Assembly (NCBI GenBank): GCA_016707525.1
Contig: JADJHP010000001.1
Location: 310,001-374,000 of the forward strand
Direction: 5' to 3'
DNA from: Ignavibacteriota bacterium
Lineage (GTDB): Bacteria > Bacteroidota > Ignavibacteria > UBA10030 > UBA6906
Length of the DNA: 64,000 bases
Within the stretch, counting starts at the first letter, position 1, and each line of letters begins with the position of its first letter. Below, piece after piece: positions 36,235 to 46,979 of the stretch. The notes under the pieces were generated by a model, which was not told where the DNA came from, made no database searches, and was given only the letters and a program-made list of their open reading frames with translations. Both the position numbers and the translations under genes were made by a program.

Positions 36235-37704
36235 ATGAACACGCTGAAGAATTTCATTGACGGGGCATGGGTGGACACGCTGTCAGGCACCTATCTCGAT
36301 GTCGTGGACCCGGGGAACGGTGAGGCCCTGTGCAAGGTACCCGCTGGGTGCAAAGAGGACATCGAACGGGCGGCCGCGCGGGCAGCGATCGCGCAGCGTA
36401 CGTGGCGGAACGTTCCCGCGGAGCAGAGGATACAATATCTGTTCGCGATGAAGCGGATACTTGAAGAGCATGCCGACGAGATCGCAGCACTGTGCACGCG
36501 TGAGAGCGGAAAGACCGTGGCGGAGTCCCGGGCGGAGATCGTCCGTGCCGTCGAGAATATCGAAGTCGCATGCGGTATTCCGATGCTGTTGCAGGGGGAC
36601 TTCTCCGAAGATGTTGCACAGGGTATTGATGAGTTCGTCATACGCCAACCGCTCGGGGTGGGGGCGTGCATTGCGCCGTTCAATTTTCCGGTGATGATCG
36701 CGTTCTGGTTCTTTCCGTATGCCATCGCGACCGGCAATACCTATATCGTCAAGCCCTCGGAGAAGGTGCCCGGGACCATGACGCGCATCTTCGAACTCCT
36801 CGAAGGCGCAGGCCTTCCCAACGGGGTGCTGAACCTCGTGCACGGAGGAAAGGAAACCGTGGATGCGATCCTGACCCACGATGCTATCAGGGCGATCAGT
36901 TTTGTGGGATCGACGAAGGTTGCGCGCTATGTGTATGCGAAAGGGGCGGAGCACGGCAAACGTGTGCAGGCACAGGGAGGAGCGAAGAACTGTCTGGTGG
37001 TGATGCCGGATGCGGATGTGGTCACGACCACGAGGATCATCGCCGATAGCGTCTATGGATGTGCCGGTCAACGCTGCCTTGCCGCTTCAACGGTCATTCT
37101 TGTCGGTGCTGCGCAGGCGGCATTCAAGGATCTCCTGGTGGAGGCCGCGCGGACGCGAACGACCTGCCACGGACTGGACCGGAATTCGCAGATGGGTGCC
37201 GTGATCACGCGGGAAAGCCGGATGCGCATCGAAGCCATCATCGATGATGCCGCCCGCAAGGGTGCGACGATATTGGTCGATGGCCGGACAGGCCCCCTCG
37301 CAGGGTGCGAGGGGGGCAACTTCGTCCTTCCTACCGTCATCGAGAATGTACCGGACACTGCTGAGGCGGCCACGGCGGAGATCTTCGGCCCGGTGATGAA
37401 TCTCAAATACTGTGATACTCTGTCCGATGCGATCGCCTCCATCAACGCAGGCCAGTACGGGAATGCAGCGTGTATCTTCACCCGCAACGGATCGGCGGCC
37501 CGCACCTTCCGCAGGGATGTCCTTGCCGGGAACATCGGTGTGAACATCGGCATCCCCGCACCGATGGCATTCTTCCCGTTCAGCGGATGGAAGGAATCCT
37601 TCTTTGGAGACCTGCACGGGCAGGCGAAGCACGCTGTGGAGTTCTTCACGCAGACCAAGGTTGTTGTTGAACGCTGGTACGATGAGTGGACCAGGACTTT
37701 CTAG
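36235..37704 (+). CDS. iolA: CoA-acylating (methyl)malonate-semialdehyde dehydrogenase
   Basis: A 489-residue aldehyde dehydrogenase that converts malonate semialdehyde to acetyl-CoA, CO2 and NADH, the last step of inositol breakdown (also named mmsA). The catalytic Cys is in GCAGQRCLA, the cofactor site is in APFNFPVMI and KPSEKVPGT, and the end has the PFSGWKESFFGDLHG family block. It lacks the usual catalytic Glu loop of hydrolytic aldehyde dehydrogenases, having QGGAKN in that place, as expected for the CoA-dependent group. Confidence 0.94.
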   Translation: MNTLKNFIDGAWVDTLSGTYLDVVDPGNGEALCKVPAGCKEDIERAAARAAIAQRTWRNVPAEQRIQYLFAMKRILEEHADEIAALCTRESGKTVAESRAEIVRAVENIEVACGIPMLLQGDFSEDVAQGIDEFVIRQPLGVGACIAPFNFPVMIAFWFFPYAIATGNTYIVKPSEKVPGTMTRIFELLEGAGLPNGVLNLVHGGKETVDAILTHDAIRAISFVGSTKVARYVYAKGAEHGKRVQAQGGAKNCLVVMPDADVVTTTRIIADSVYGCAGQRCLAASTVILVGAAQAAFKDLLVEAARTRTTCHGLDRNSQMGAVITRESRMRIEAIIDDAARKGATILVDGRTGPLAGCEGGNFVLPTVIENVPDTAEAATAEIFGPVMNLKYCDTLSDAIASINAGQYGNAACIFTRNGSAARTFRRDVLAGNIGVNIGIPAPMAFFPFSGWKESFFGDLHGQAKHAVEFFTQTKVVVERWYDEWTRTF

Positions 37705-37725
37705 GATACTGAACGGGGAAACCCC

Positions 37726-38628
37726 ATGATTCGCATAGCAAACGCCCCCTGTTCCTGGGGGGTGCTGGAATTTGAGCTGGACGGCAAGGCCCCGGACTAC
37801 GTCCAGGTGCTGGATGAAATGAAAGACGTTGGCTACGTGGGTTCGGAGTTGGGCGATTGGGGTTTCATGCCGACCGATCCTGCCTCGCTAAAGGGCGAGA
37901 TCCAGAAGCGCGGGTTCGTCATCCCCGGAGCATTTGTGCCGGTGCTGCTCAAGGACGGGAGCAAGCACCAGGCCGGGATCGACGTTGCCGTGAAGACGGC
38001 GAAGCTCCTGCGGGATTCGGGGAATACCTCCGCGTTCATCGTCCTTGCTGATGAGAACGGCTCCATCCCGGAGCGGACGAAGAACGCAGGGAGGGTCACG
38101 CCGGAACTCGGCCTGAGCACAGAGGAATGGAAGGTCTTCGCTGACGGAGCGAATGAACTCGCCCGGAGGGTGAAGGCCGAAGCCGGCCTCCGCACGGTGT
38201 TCCATCATCATTGCGGGGGGTATGTTGAGACTCCGGACGAAGTGGCGATGCTGCTGCAGAGCACCGACCCGGATGTGCTGGGCCTTGTCCTCGACATGGG
38301 GCATTGGCTGTTCGGCGGAGGGGATCCGGTGAAGGCCCTCCGCGACCACGCACGTCGCATCTGGCATGTGCATTTCAAGGATTGCAGCAAAGAGCTCGCG
38401 GCGCGGTCGCGCAGCGAACAGTGGGACTATTTCACATCGGTGCGTCATGGCGTGTTCTGTGAACTGGGTCAAGGGGCGGTCGATTTTCCGGCGGTGGCAC
38501 GGGAACTGAAGGCCCAGCGGTATGATGGGTGGATCGTCGTGGAACAGGATGTGCTGCCCGGGATGGGCAGGCCGAAAGAGTGTGCGCGTCATAACCTCGA
38601 ATACATCAAGACCCTCGGGCTATCCTGA
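37726..38628 (+). CDS. iolE: Inosose dehydratase-like TIM-barrel protein
   Basis: A 300-residue xylose-isomerase-like TIM-barrel protein, probably 2-keto-myo-inositol dehydratase. It opens with IANAPCSWGVLEF, typical of IolE, and has VFHHHCGGYVETPDEV, LVLDMGHW and WHVHFKDCS, which carry the metal ligands. Related sugar-acid epimerases share the fold, but the order mmsA-iolE-iolG makes the assignment firm. It starts 21 bases after mmsA. Confidence 0.9.
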   Translation: MIRIANAPCSWGVLEFELDGKAPDYVQVLDEMKDVGYVGSELGDWGFMPTDPASLKGEIQKRGFVIPGAFVPVLLKDGSKHQAGIDVAVKTAKLLRDSGNTSAFIVLADENGSIPERTKNAGRVTPELGLSTEEWKVFADGANELARRVKAEAGLRTVFHHHCGGYVETPDEVAMLLQSTDPDVLGLVLDMGHWLFGGGDPVKALRDHARRIWHVHFKDCSKELAARSRSEQWDYFTSVRHGVFCELGQGAVDFPAVARELKAQRYDGWIVVEQDVLPGMGRPKECARHNLEYIKTLGLS

Positions 38629-38643
38629 GAGCAAGGACACACT

Positions 38644-39668
38644 ATGAGTACGTTGAAGATCGAGTCATCGGTGCCGGACGTATCGGCAAAGTGCATACGG
38701 AAACCATTGCCCGGAGTGTTCCGGAAGCACGCGTCGTTGCGATCGCGGATGTCAATCTGGCCGCCGCACAAGAACTCGCGGCACGTGTGAACGTCACCTC
38801 TGTCTCGGATGACTACCGGAAGGTGATCCAGAACCCCGGGGTGGATGCGGTGATCATCTGTTCGCCCACGGATGCGCACGCGCAGCACACCATCGAAACC
38901 GCGGAAGCGGGGAAGCATGTGTTTTGCGAGAAGCCGATCGCCCTCGATCTGGCGACGATCAAGAGAGTGAACGACACCGTGGATCGTTGCGGTGTGAAGT
39001 TCATGGTCGGGTTCAACCGCCGCTTCGACGCCAATTTCAAGAAGGTCAAGCAGATGGTGGTCGAGCGGAAGGTCGGGGATCTCCACGTGATCAAGATCAC
39101 CTCCCGCGATCCCGGCCCTCCGCCTACCGAGTACATCGCCGTGTCGGGCGGGATGTTCCTGGACATGACGATCCATGATTTCGACATGGCGCGGTTCATC
39201 GTGGGCCGGGATGTCGAGGAGGTCTTCGCCGTGGGGGGGGTGATGGTGGATCCGGCAATCGGGAAGGCCGGTGACATCGACACTGCCGTGATCACGTTGA
39301 TCTTCGAAGGCGGAGCCCTGGGCATCATCGACAACAGCCGTAAGGCGGTGTACGGGTACGACCAGCGGCTTGAAGTGTTCGGGTCGGGTGGCATGGTGAA
39401 GGTGGACAATACCGCACCTGACACGCACGACTACTATGGTCCGGACGGCGTCCATTCGTCGTTGCCGTTGAACTTCTTCATGGACCGGTATATCGATGCG
39501 TATGCGAGCGAGATCAAGGAGTTCTGCCAGGCGGTGGGCGAGAACAAGCCTGTGTCCGTGGGCGGGCGCGACGGATTGATGTCGGTTGCGATAGGCCTTG
39601 CGGCAAAGCGCTCGCTGCTCGAGCATCGGCCGGTGAAGGTCGCAGAGGTTCTGGAAGGCAAGAAATGA
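38644..39668 (+). CDS. iolG: Inositol 2-dehydrogenase, frame-broken near the start
   Basis: A Gfo/Idh/MocA-family NAD-dependent dehydrogenase that starts inositol catabolism. From ATG at 38644 the reading is MSTLKI and then the frame breaks at about 38662. One added G gives GVIGAGRIGKVHTET, the normal Rossmann loop, and a 341-residue protein. Further signatures are EKPIALDL, with the catalytic Lys, and SRDPGPPP, SGGMFLDMTIHDFDMARF. Without correction only a frame lacking the nucleotide-binding loop (from 38691) would be made. Error in a short G-run is the likely cause. Confidence 0.9.
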
Positions 39669-41981
39669 CGCGTCGTGTGTGTGATCACCGCGCCGATGCC
39701 GGGTGGCATCGCGTGCGGCTGTGGGCGATGTCCTGTGCGCTCATCCTCGCAGCCGTTGGCCTCCGCTCCGTCGTCGCCGCCCAGCCCCTTCATATGTTCG
39801 TTGATCCCTTCATCGGATCTCAGGGGAAGGGCAACGTGTTCGTCGGTCCCGCGTGCCCGTTCGGCATGGTGAAGCCCGGCCCCGACTGCGATCTCGGGGC
39901 GAACAGCGGCTATGCTGCGGACTCAACGAAACCTGTGTTCGGGTTCAGCCAGACGCATGTGAGCGGCACCGGTGGGGGGCCCAAGTATGGCAACGTCTCG
40001 CTCTTCCCCTTCATGGGCGAATTCAACGCTGTGCATCAGCCTTCGCTGCGGGCCGACGAGCGCGCGCGCACGGGCTATTATGCCGTGACCCTGACGCGGC
40101 CCGCCGTTCGGGTGGAATTGACGACTGCTCCGCGGGCAGCGCTGCATCGGTATGTCTTCACGGATCCGGGAAAGCACGGGATCAGGATCGATGCCGGTTC
40201 ATTCCTCGGCGAATCGCCAGTGCCCAACGCCCGTGAGGCACAGCAATTCGTCGGCTCCGAGGTTCGCGTCATTGCCGATACGGTGGTCCAGGGACATAGC
40301 CGTATCCTCGGGGGATGGAACAATGGAAGCGCGTACACCGTCTACTTCTGCGCGGTGTTCAACCGTCCCGCGAATGTGCGCGGGACGTGGAAGGGCGGCG
40401 TGGTCGTTCCGGGGCCCGGCGTCCAGACCGATACCGGCGAGAAGACCGGCGCCTACCTTTCCTTCGATGGCCCTGCAGGCGACACGATCCTTGTGAAGGT
40501 GGGTATTTCCTACGTCAGCGCCGGGCGCGCGGAATACAATGCGCAGCATGACGTTCCGGCGTGGGACTTCGAAGGCGTCGTTGGACGGGCGTGCGATGCG
40601 TGGGAACAGCTCTTCCGGCGCATAGAGATCGACGGGACGGTGGAACAGAAGACCATGTTCTACACGGCGCTCTATCACACGATGCTCATGCCGGTGGACA
40701 AGACGGGGGAGAACCCGGGCTGGCGCTCGTCCGCACCGTACTACGACGACTTCTACACTCTCTGGGACACCTTCCGGTCCAGTCTGCCCCTGATCACCTT
40801 TGTCGCGCCCGCGCGCCAGGTGGAGATCATCAATGCCATGCTGAACATCTACGAGCATGATGGTTACCTCCCCGAAGGGAGAAGCGGGGACTGCAACGGG
40901 CGGACGCAGGGGGGATCCAACGCGGAGGTTGTCATCGCGGATGCCTATGTGAAAGGGCTGAAAGGGATCAATTACCGCCTCGGCCTTGAGGCCATGATGA
41001 AGGATGCGATGATTCCCCGGCGGGAATGAAGAGAAGGAAGGCAGGGGAGGGTTGACCGATTACCAGCGGTTGGGCTATGTGTCATCGTCGTTCGTTCGGG
41101 CGGGAACACGCACGCTTGAATATTCCTACAATGATTTCTGCCTGGCACAGGTCGCCAGGGGGCTTGGCCGCAAGGGTGAATACCAGCACTTCATGAAGAG
41201 GTCCGCGAACTGGCAGAACCTCTGGCGCGATGTCGAAGATCATGGTGCCCGTGGCTTCATCATGCCACGGGATCCCGCCGGGGCATGGGTGGACAGCATC
41301 CAGTGCGATATTGTCAACGGCATGCGCCGCTATGTGCGCTATACACCCCTCGCGTTTGAATGGCCCATTTGCATCTGCTGGTGGTGTGGGTTCTTCTACG
41401 AAGGGACCTCCTGGGAGTATTCCTTCTTCGTGCCGCACGATGTTCCCGGGCTGATCAAACGTTCCGGCGGACCGAAGGCCTTCACCGCTCGCCTGGATAC
41501 GTATTTCAACAATGGGTACTACAACGTCAGTAACGAACCCGGGTTCCTCACGTCCTGCCTCTATCATTGGGTGGGCAGACCGGATGTGAGCAGCCAACGG
41601 ACGCGGGAGATCATCTTGCAGAACTATAACACCTCCGCCTCCGGCATTCCCGGCAATGACGACTCCGGTGCCATGTCTTCATGGCTTGCATTCCACATGA
41701 TGGGATTCTTTCCGAACGCCGGGCAGCCGTACTACCTGCTGACAGCGCCGCTCCTCGCGCGTTCGATCATGCACCTCGAGAACGGCCTGCAGTTCGAGAT
41801 CGTTGCGGAGTCCCTGTCCGCGGAGAACGTCCATATACAGTCCGCCACGCAGAATGGCAAGCCCTTCGATCGTTCCTGGATCGGTCATGAAGAGATCATG
41901 AAGGGAGGGACCCTGACGTTCACCATGGGCCCGAAGCCCACGGCATGGGGGGCAGCGAGTATCCCCCCGTCCTACCACTAG
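39665..41981 (+). CDS. GH92 alpha-mannosidase (second copy), frame-broken
   Basis: A secreted exo-alpha-mannosidase of about 771 residues. A hydrophobic signal segment covers residues 20-40 and is followed by FVDPFIGSQGKGNVF and FSQTHVSGTGGGPKYGN, typical of GH92. The catalytic half has FYTALYHTMLMP, WDTFRSSLPL, FFVPHDVPGL and GIPGNDDSGAMSSW. The frame breaks at 41015-41018, where removing one C of CCCC joins AMIP to GGNEEKEG. It differs clearly in sequence from the first GH92 protein, so the two probably cleave different mannose linkages. The start overlaps iolG. Confidence 0.87.
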
Positions 41982-42004
41982 CATCTCCAACGTTGGATAC
42001 GATC

Positions 42005-43408
42005 ATGCGCGTGCTTGATATCACAGAATACGGTGCAGTGGCTGATGGCCGGACGGACAACGCCGTTGCCATCCAGAAGGCTCTTGACGCCTGTTCGGCT
42101 GCCGGAGGCGGAAGGGTCCGTGTCCCTGCAGGGGGGGCGTTCATGACCGGACCGTTCGACCTGCGGTCGGGTGTCGACCTTCATGTGGAACGTGGCGCGA
42201 GGATCTTCGCGAACCCGGACGAGGCGGCATACACCCGGAGTGCGTTCCGCGCGAATCCTGGCGAAGGGAGCATCTGGATCGGCGGGGAACACGCGGAGAA
42301 CATCAGGATCAGCGGTGAAGGAATCATCGACGGCAACGGCATCGCGTTCATGGGGCCGGAAGAAAAGGCCGCGTTCGTCCTGAAGGAGTTTCATGTGTTC
42401 GACCGCCGTCCCCATGTCCTGACCCTCGTGGACATCCGTGGGCTGGAGATCACCGGCGTGACCCTCAAGAACTCCTCGTACTGGTGCGTGCACCTCATCG
42501 GCTGCGTGGATGTCGACATCCACGACATGCGGATCGAGAATCACCTGAAGATCAGGAACTCCGATGGGATCGACCTGGATCACACGCGGAACGTACGGAT
42601 CCGTGACTGTTACATCGAATCGGGTGATGATTGTATCTGTTTCAAGACCCGGCGGGAGTATCAGGAGTACGGGCCCACGGAGAACGTGCTGGTGACCAAC
42701 TGCACCATGATCTCCACGTCGTGCTCGGTGAAACTCGGCAGCGAGAACATGGATGCGATCAGGAACATTGAAGTGCGCGATTGTGTCATCCGCTCGAGCA
42801 ACCGGGGGATCGGGATCCAGAACCGCGACGAAGGTGTCGTCGAGAACGTGCTTTTCAAGAACATCACCGTCGGGGGACGGCTCTTCGACGACGTGTGGTG
42901 GGGAAAGGCAGAGCCGATCTACGTGACCGCCTACAAGCGTAAGGCCTCGGCACACAAAGATGCGAATATCCGGTTCGCCGAAGGGCAGACCGTCGGAAGG
43001 GTGGGCTTCGTGCACGACATCCGGTTCGAGAACATCACGTGCACCAGCGAGAACGGTGCCTTCATCGGGGGGGAAGCTGGAAAGGTGAGCGAGGTGTTCC
43101 TTGATGGTGTCGCTATCACACTTGAGCGGACGACGACGTTCCCCGGGGGCATCTATGACCTCCGTCCCTCCGACACGGTCGGCCTGCTCGCCGCGCCGAC
43201 ATGCGGCGTGTACATCCAGACAGCGGAAGGGGTGGTCATCCGCAATTCGGGGGTCCGGTGGGGAGAACGCAAGGCGCCGCATTTTGGATCCGCATTGTTC
43301 GCGGCCGATGTGAACGGGCTCACTCTTGAGAATTTCACCGGAACGGGGGCATCCGATGCCACGGAGGCGGTCCGGATCGAGAATTGCACCAACGTGATCA
43401 GAAAGTAG
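42005..43408 (+). CDS. GH28 polygalacturonase-like glycosidase
   Basis: A 467-residue parallel beta-helix protein. The N-terminus has the pectate-lyase-3 type DITEYGAVADGRTDNAVAIQKALD. The catalytic GH28 motifs are NSDGIDLDHTRN and SGDDCICFKT, followed by CSVKLGSE instead of the canonical GHG motif. No signal peptide is visible from ATG 42005, so it may be cytoplasmic or its true start may lie elsewhere. Family members cleave galacturonides, rhamnogalacturonan or related alpha-linked sugars. It follows the second GH92 gene after 23 bases. Confidence 0.85.
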   Translation: MRVLDITEYGAVADGRTDNAVAIQKALDACSAAGGGRVRVPAGGAFMTGPFDLRSGVDLHVERGARIFANPDEAAYTRSAFRANPGEGSIWIGGEHAENIRISGEGIIDGNGIAFMGPEEKAAFVLKEFHVFDRRPHVLTLVDIRGLEITGVTLKNSSYWCVHLIGCVDVDIHDMRIENHLKIRNSDGIDLDHTRNVRIRDCYIESGDDCICFKTRREYQEYGPTENVLVTNCTMISTSCSVKLGSENMDAIRNIEVRDCVIRSSNRGIGIQNRDEGVVENVLFKNITVGGRLFDDVWWGKAEPIYVTAYKRKASAHKDANIRFAEGQTVGRVGFVHDIRFENITCTSENGAFIGGEAGKVSEVFLDGVAITLERTTTFPGGIYDLRPSDTVGLLAAPTCGVYIQTAEGVVIRNSGVRWGERKAPHFGSALFAADVNGLTLENFTGTGASDATEAVRIENCTNVIRK

Positions 43409-43418
43409 CAGGTCCACT

Positions 43419-45604
43419 ATGTTCGGTCTTCAACTTCCCGATATCATCGTCATCGCCGTGTATTTTTCCATTCTGATCGCGGTTGGCATATGGGCTGCCC
43501 GGAAGATCAAGAGCCAGGAGGACTATCTCCTGGGTGGACGGAATTTCGGCAAATTACTTCAGACCTTCGCCAGTTTCGGGTCGGCCACGTCGGCCGATGG
43601 ACCTGTGGGGGTGGCAACGACCACGTTCCACAATGGCGCTGCCGGCATATGGAGCGCTCTGTTGATGGTGTTCTTCACGCCGGTCTTCTGGATCACCTCC
43701 CCGTGGTTGCGCCGGATGCGGCTCATGACGATGGGCGACTTCTACGAAGAGCGTTACGGCTCGGGGAGGATGGCCGCGACCTACGCGATCGTCGCGGCAG
43801 TAGGTATGATGGGTCTTCTGTCGGTCGGATTCACGGCAATGAGCCGTACCATCATGGCCATCACTCCGAAGGAGGTGCATCAGTTCACGCCGGCAGAGAA
43901 ACAGGAGTACGTCCTCGCGCAGGAAGCGAACGCCCTCGAAGAACGTGACTTTGAGTCCCTGACCGCGGCAGAGAGATCACGGTTGAACGAACTCCGCCTT
44001 CTGCAGCCTGAGAGCAGTTTCTCGCATATCGATGAGGCGATGATCGTATGGATCGTGTGTATCATCGTGCTCCTGTATGCCACGACCGGGGGGCTGGCCG
44101 CGGCATTCTATACCGATCTCCTCCAGGGGGTGTTCATCATCGCCCTCTCGATCATCCTGATCCCCTTCGCGTGGGCGAAGATCTCGCTCCTCTACGCTGA
44201 CGGCAATATCCTTTCCGCACCTGCGGTCCTCCATCAACAGCTGCCGGCCTCCTTCTTTGAGATCTTCGGGTCGCCGACGCTCATCGATTTCACCTGGTAC
44301 TTCATCCTCGCCGCATCTCTTGTGGCGGGCGTCACGGTCGTGACACAGCCCAACCAGATGGTGGCCAACGCCGCGGCGAAGGATGAACACACGGCGCGGG
44401 TCGGATTCGTGACCGGGGTGTTCATGAAACGCTTCTGCACGATCCTCTGGGGTGTCGTAGGTCTTGCGGCCGTGCTCCTCTACACCGGCAAAGTGCGCAA
44501 CTCCGATCTCATCTGGGGCCATGCAACGCACGACCTCCTTGGGTCGGTCGGATTCGGCCTGATAGGATTGATGATCGCGTCCATGATGGCCGCACTCATG
44601 TCTGCCGGCAGCGCACTGATGCTCACGGTCTCCGGTCTGCTCATGCGCAACATCTATCGCCCGCTGATCCCCGGAAAGAGCGAGTCGCACTACATCTGGG
44701 CCGGCCGCGTCCTCGGTGCGCGTTCCTGATCGGTGGTGCGATCATCACGCTCACGTTCAGCAGCGTGTTCGAATTGCTCAAGTTCATCTGGACATTCTTT
44801 GTCATCTTCGCCGGCGCGTTCTGGTTGGGATTGAAATGGCGCCGTGCGAACCGGATGGGTGCGTGGGCGTCGATCCTTGCCACGCTGACGTTGTTCTACA
44901 TCCTGCCATTCCTGGTGCCGATGATCGCCCCATCGCTCCGGCAGAACGAATTTCTCCTCCTCAAGACCGAGCCTCAACCGGTCGTGAGGACGTACGTGGC
45001 CAGCCAGCGGGATGTTGCGCAGCGGAACAAGGAGATCGCGGAGTGGCAGGTGCGGGATGCTGCTCAGACCGCGGTCACGGCGTGCCCTCCCGCCCTGAAG
45101 GCCGGAGAGCAATTTGCGAAGGAGTATCAGCTTCCATCCAAAGCGATCTTCTGGTCGAAGCAGCCTGCCGTTGGGTCCGATGGCAAGATCGAGGCGCGTG
45201 GGTATCTCTACCCGCAGCTGATCGTTGCGGAATTGATCGGATTCCAGCTCGAACTGCAACCCTACGCCGTAAGCCAGACTGTCGTCATGCTGGTCCCTCT
45301 GGCCTTCTCCTTCCTGATGGTGGTCGTTGTAGCATTGTTCACACGGCCCGACCAGGATGAGGTGACCGCCAGATTCTTCGTGAAGATGAGGACGAAAGTG
45401 CGGGGCATGGGGCCGCAGGCGGATGCGGAAGATCTCCGGAAAGCCTATGCGGACCCCGAGAAGACGAAGGAGCTGCTCCTGTTCCCCCGCACGGAGTGGG
45501 AATTCTATCGCTGGAACAACCAGGATTTCTATGGATTTCTGTTCTCCATCGGTGTGGTTTTCGTTGTGCTTGGCATGCTCTACGCCGTCGTGAATGTCTA
45601 CTGA
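43419..45604 (+). CDS. Sodium/solute symporter (SSS family), frame-broken
   Basis: A large inner-membrane symporter with about 728 residues and some 13 membrane segments. The N-terminus (DIIVIAVYFSILIAVG and GRNFG) and the segment FASFGSATSADGPVG match SSS-family sugar or inositol transporters. The frame breaks at about 44720: GGTGCGCG needs one more G, after which AFLIGGAIITL continues to 45604. A soluble insertion lies at about residues 150-190. Given its neighbours, myo-inositol or a sugar is the probable substrate, but specificity cannot be read from the sequence. Confidence 0.85.
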
Positions 45605-45628
45605 CGCCGGGTTGTCGGGAGGTGCACC

Positions 45629-45785
45629 CTGGGGTTCACCTTCCCTGATTCGGCTGGAATGGAAGGCCGGTATGCGGTGCGGGATATCTGGAAGGGAGAG
45701 ACGCTCGGGACGGTCGAGCGTTCGGTGCGTGCCGTGGTCGCACCCCCTCGGCGTCGCGTTCTACAAACTTGTCACACTTCCGTAG
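45629..45785 (+). pseudogene. Remnant of a GH27 C-terminal domain
   Basis: Just after the symporter stop the sequence encodes GFTFPDSAG, GRYAVRDIWKGETLG, VRAVVAP and then, one frame over, LGVAFYKLVTLP. This is the pattern of the C-terminal beta domain of GH27 alpha-galactosidases (compare HAVRDLWRQKDLG and HGVVLIRVTQ in the GH27 protein of this window). No start codon with a catalytic domain precedes it, and a frame break lies in the C-run near 45754. It looks like the tail of a deleted gene. Confidence 0.6.
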
Positions 45786-45806
45786 CTGACGATCCAGAGG
45801 ATACTC

Positions 45807-46979
45807 ATGAGTGCACTTGCCTCCGATCCCCGCGCCTCACAACGCCTGGTCTCGCTCGATGTGTTCCGCGGGTTCACCATGGCAGCGATGGTGCTCGTCA
45901 ACAATGGCGGCGACGGGAACCACCTCTATCCGCAGCTTGCTCATTCGTATTGGCATGGGTGGACCTTCACGGATTGGATCTTTCCGTTCTTCCTGTGGAT
46001 CTCGGGGATGTCCACCACGTATGCCGTTGCTGTACGACGGTCGCGTGGTGCCACGACACAGGATCTGGTACTGCAGGTGCTCCGCCGCTCGGCCCTGATC
46101 TTCCTCATTGGTGTGTTCCTCAACGGGTTCCCGTTCGGCATGATCGGTGACTCCGCGTTCTCGTTCGCGACCTGGCGCATTCCGGGGGTTCTGCAGCGGA
46201 TCGCCATCTGTTACCTGTTAGGTTCATTGCTGTATCTCTGGTTGCCTGCGCGCCGGTTCTGGTATGTCATCGCGGGACTCTTCCTTGCGTACTGGCTCAT
46301 GATGGAGTTCCTGCCTGTGCCGGGCGTGGGAGCAGGATCATGGGAGCGGGGAAGGAATTTCGCCGCGTACATCGATGAGGTGGTCATCGGCTCGCACGCC
46401 TATATGCGGACCCGTCCGTGGGATCCGGAGGGGATCATCAGCACCCTGCCGGCTCTCGGGACGTTCCTCTTCGGTGTGCTTGCCGGCAATTTCCTCCGCG
46501 GGGCGAAGTCCAGTGCGGAGGAGAAGACCTCCTGGTTCTTCGTGAGCGGGTGCATCCTTCTCGTGGCATCCGTTGTGCTCGATATGTGGGTACCGATCAA
46601 CAAGCGCCTCTGGACCCCCTCGTATGCCATGATGATGGCCGGTTGGGCTCATCTTGTCTTCGCTTCCTGCTACTTCCTTATCGATGTGAAGGGTATCCGC
46701 AAAGGCACAACACCGTTCCTGGTCTTCGGCATGAACGCGATATTCATCTATGCCGTGTCGTCCGTGCTGGAGTCTCTCGTCGACGTTGTGACCGTTGCGT
46801 CCGTCGGCCCCGCCGGGGAGGCGACGGGGATCTCCGTGAAGGCCATGCTCATGCAGCATGTGTTCGCGCCCGTGCTCTCTCCCTACAATGCGTCGCTTGC
46901 GTACGCACTCTCCTTCGTGTTCATCATGTACCTCCTTGGACTCATCCTCTGGAAAAAGAAATGGTTCGTCAAGATCTGA
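45807..46979 (+). CDS. Heparan-alpha-glucosaminide N-acetyltransferase-like membrane protein (HGSNAT family)
   Basis: A 390-residue membrane protein with about ten segments. It aligns by eye with human lysosomal HGSNAT: VSLDVFRGFTMAAMVLVN, AHSYWHGWTFTDWIFP (His46 at the place of the active-site His), RIPGVLQRI, WDPEGIIS, PINKRLW and VDVKG. HGSNAT moves the acetyl group of cytosolic acetyl-CoA across the membrane onto a terminal alpha-glucosamine. The next gene encodes the matching alpha-N-acetylglucosaminidase and overlaps this one by 19 bases. Bacterial members are often annotated only as DUF5009 proteins. Confidence 0.88.
   Translation: MSALASDPRASQRLVSLDVFRGFTMAAMVLVNNGGDGNHLYPQLAHSYWHGWTFTDWIFPFFLWISGMSTTYAVAVRRSRGATTQDLVLQVLRRSALIFLIGVFLNGFPFGMIGDSAFSFATWRIPGVLQRIAICYLLGSLLYLWLPARRFWYVIAGLFLAYWLMMEFLPVPGVGAGSWERGRNFAAYIDEVVIGSHAYMRTRPWDPEGIISTLPALGTFLFGVLAGNFLRGAKSSAEEKTSWFFVSGCILLVASVVLDMWVPINKRLWTPSYAMMMAGWAHLVFASCYFLIDVKGIRKGTTPFLVFGMNAIFIYAVSSVLESLVDVVTVASVGPAGEATGISVKAMLMQHVFAPVLSPYNASLAYALSFVFIMYLLGLILWKKKWFVKI

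Noticed and set aside
45594..45785. Small protein of 63 residues after the symporter
   Set aside because: Its frame only partly matches the coding signal; the GH27-like tail runs across two frames, so it is better described as a remnant.
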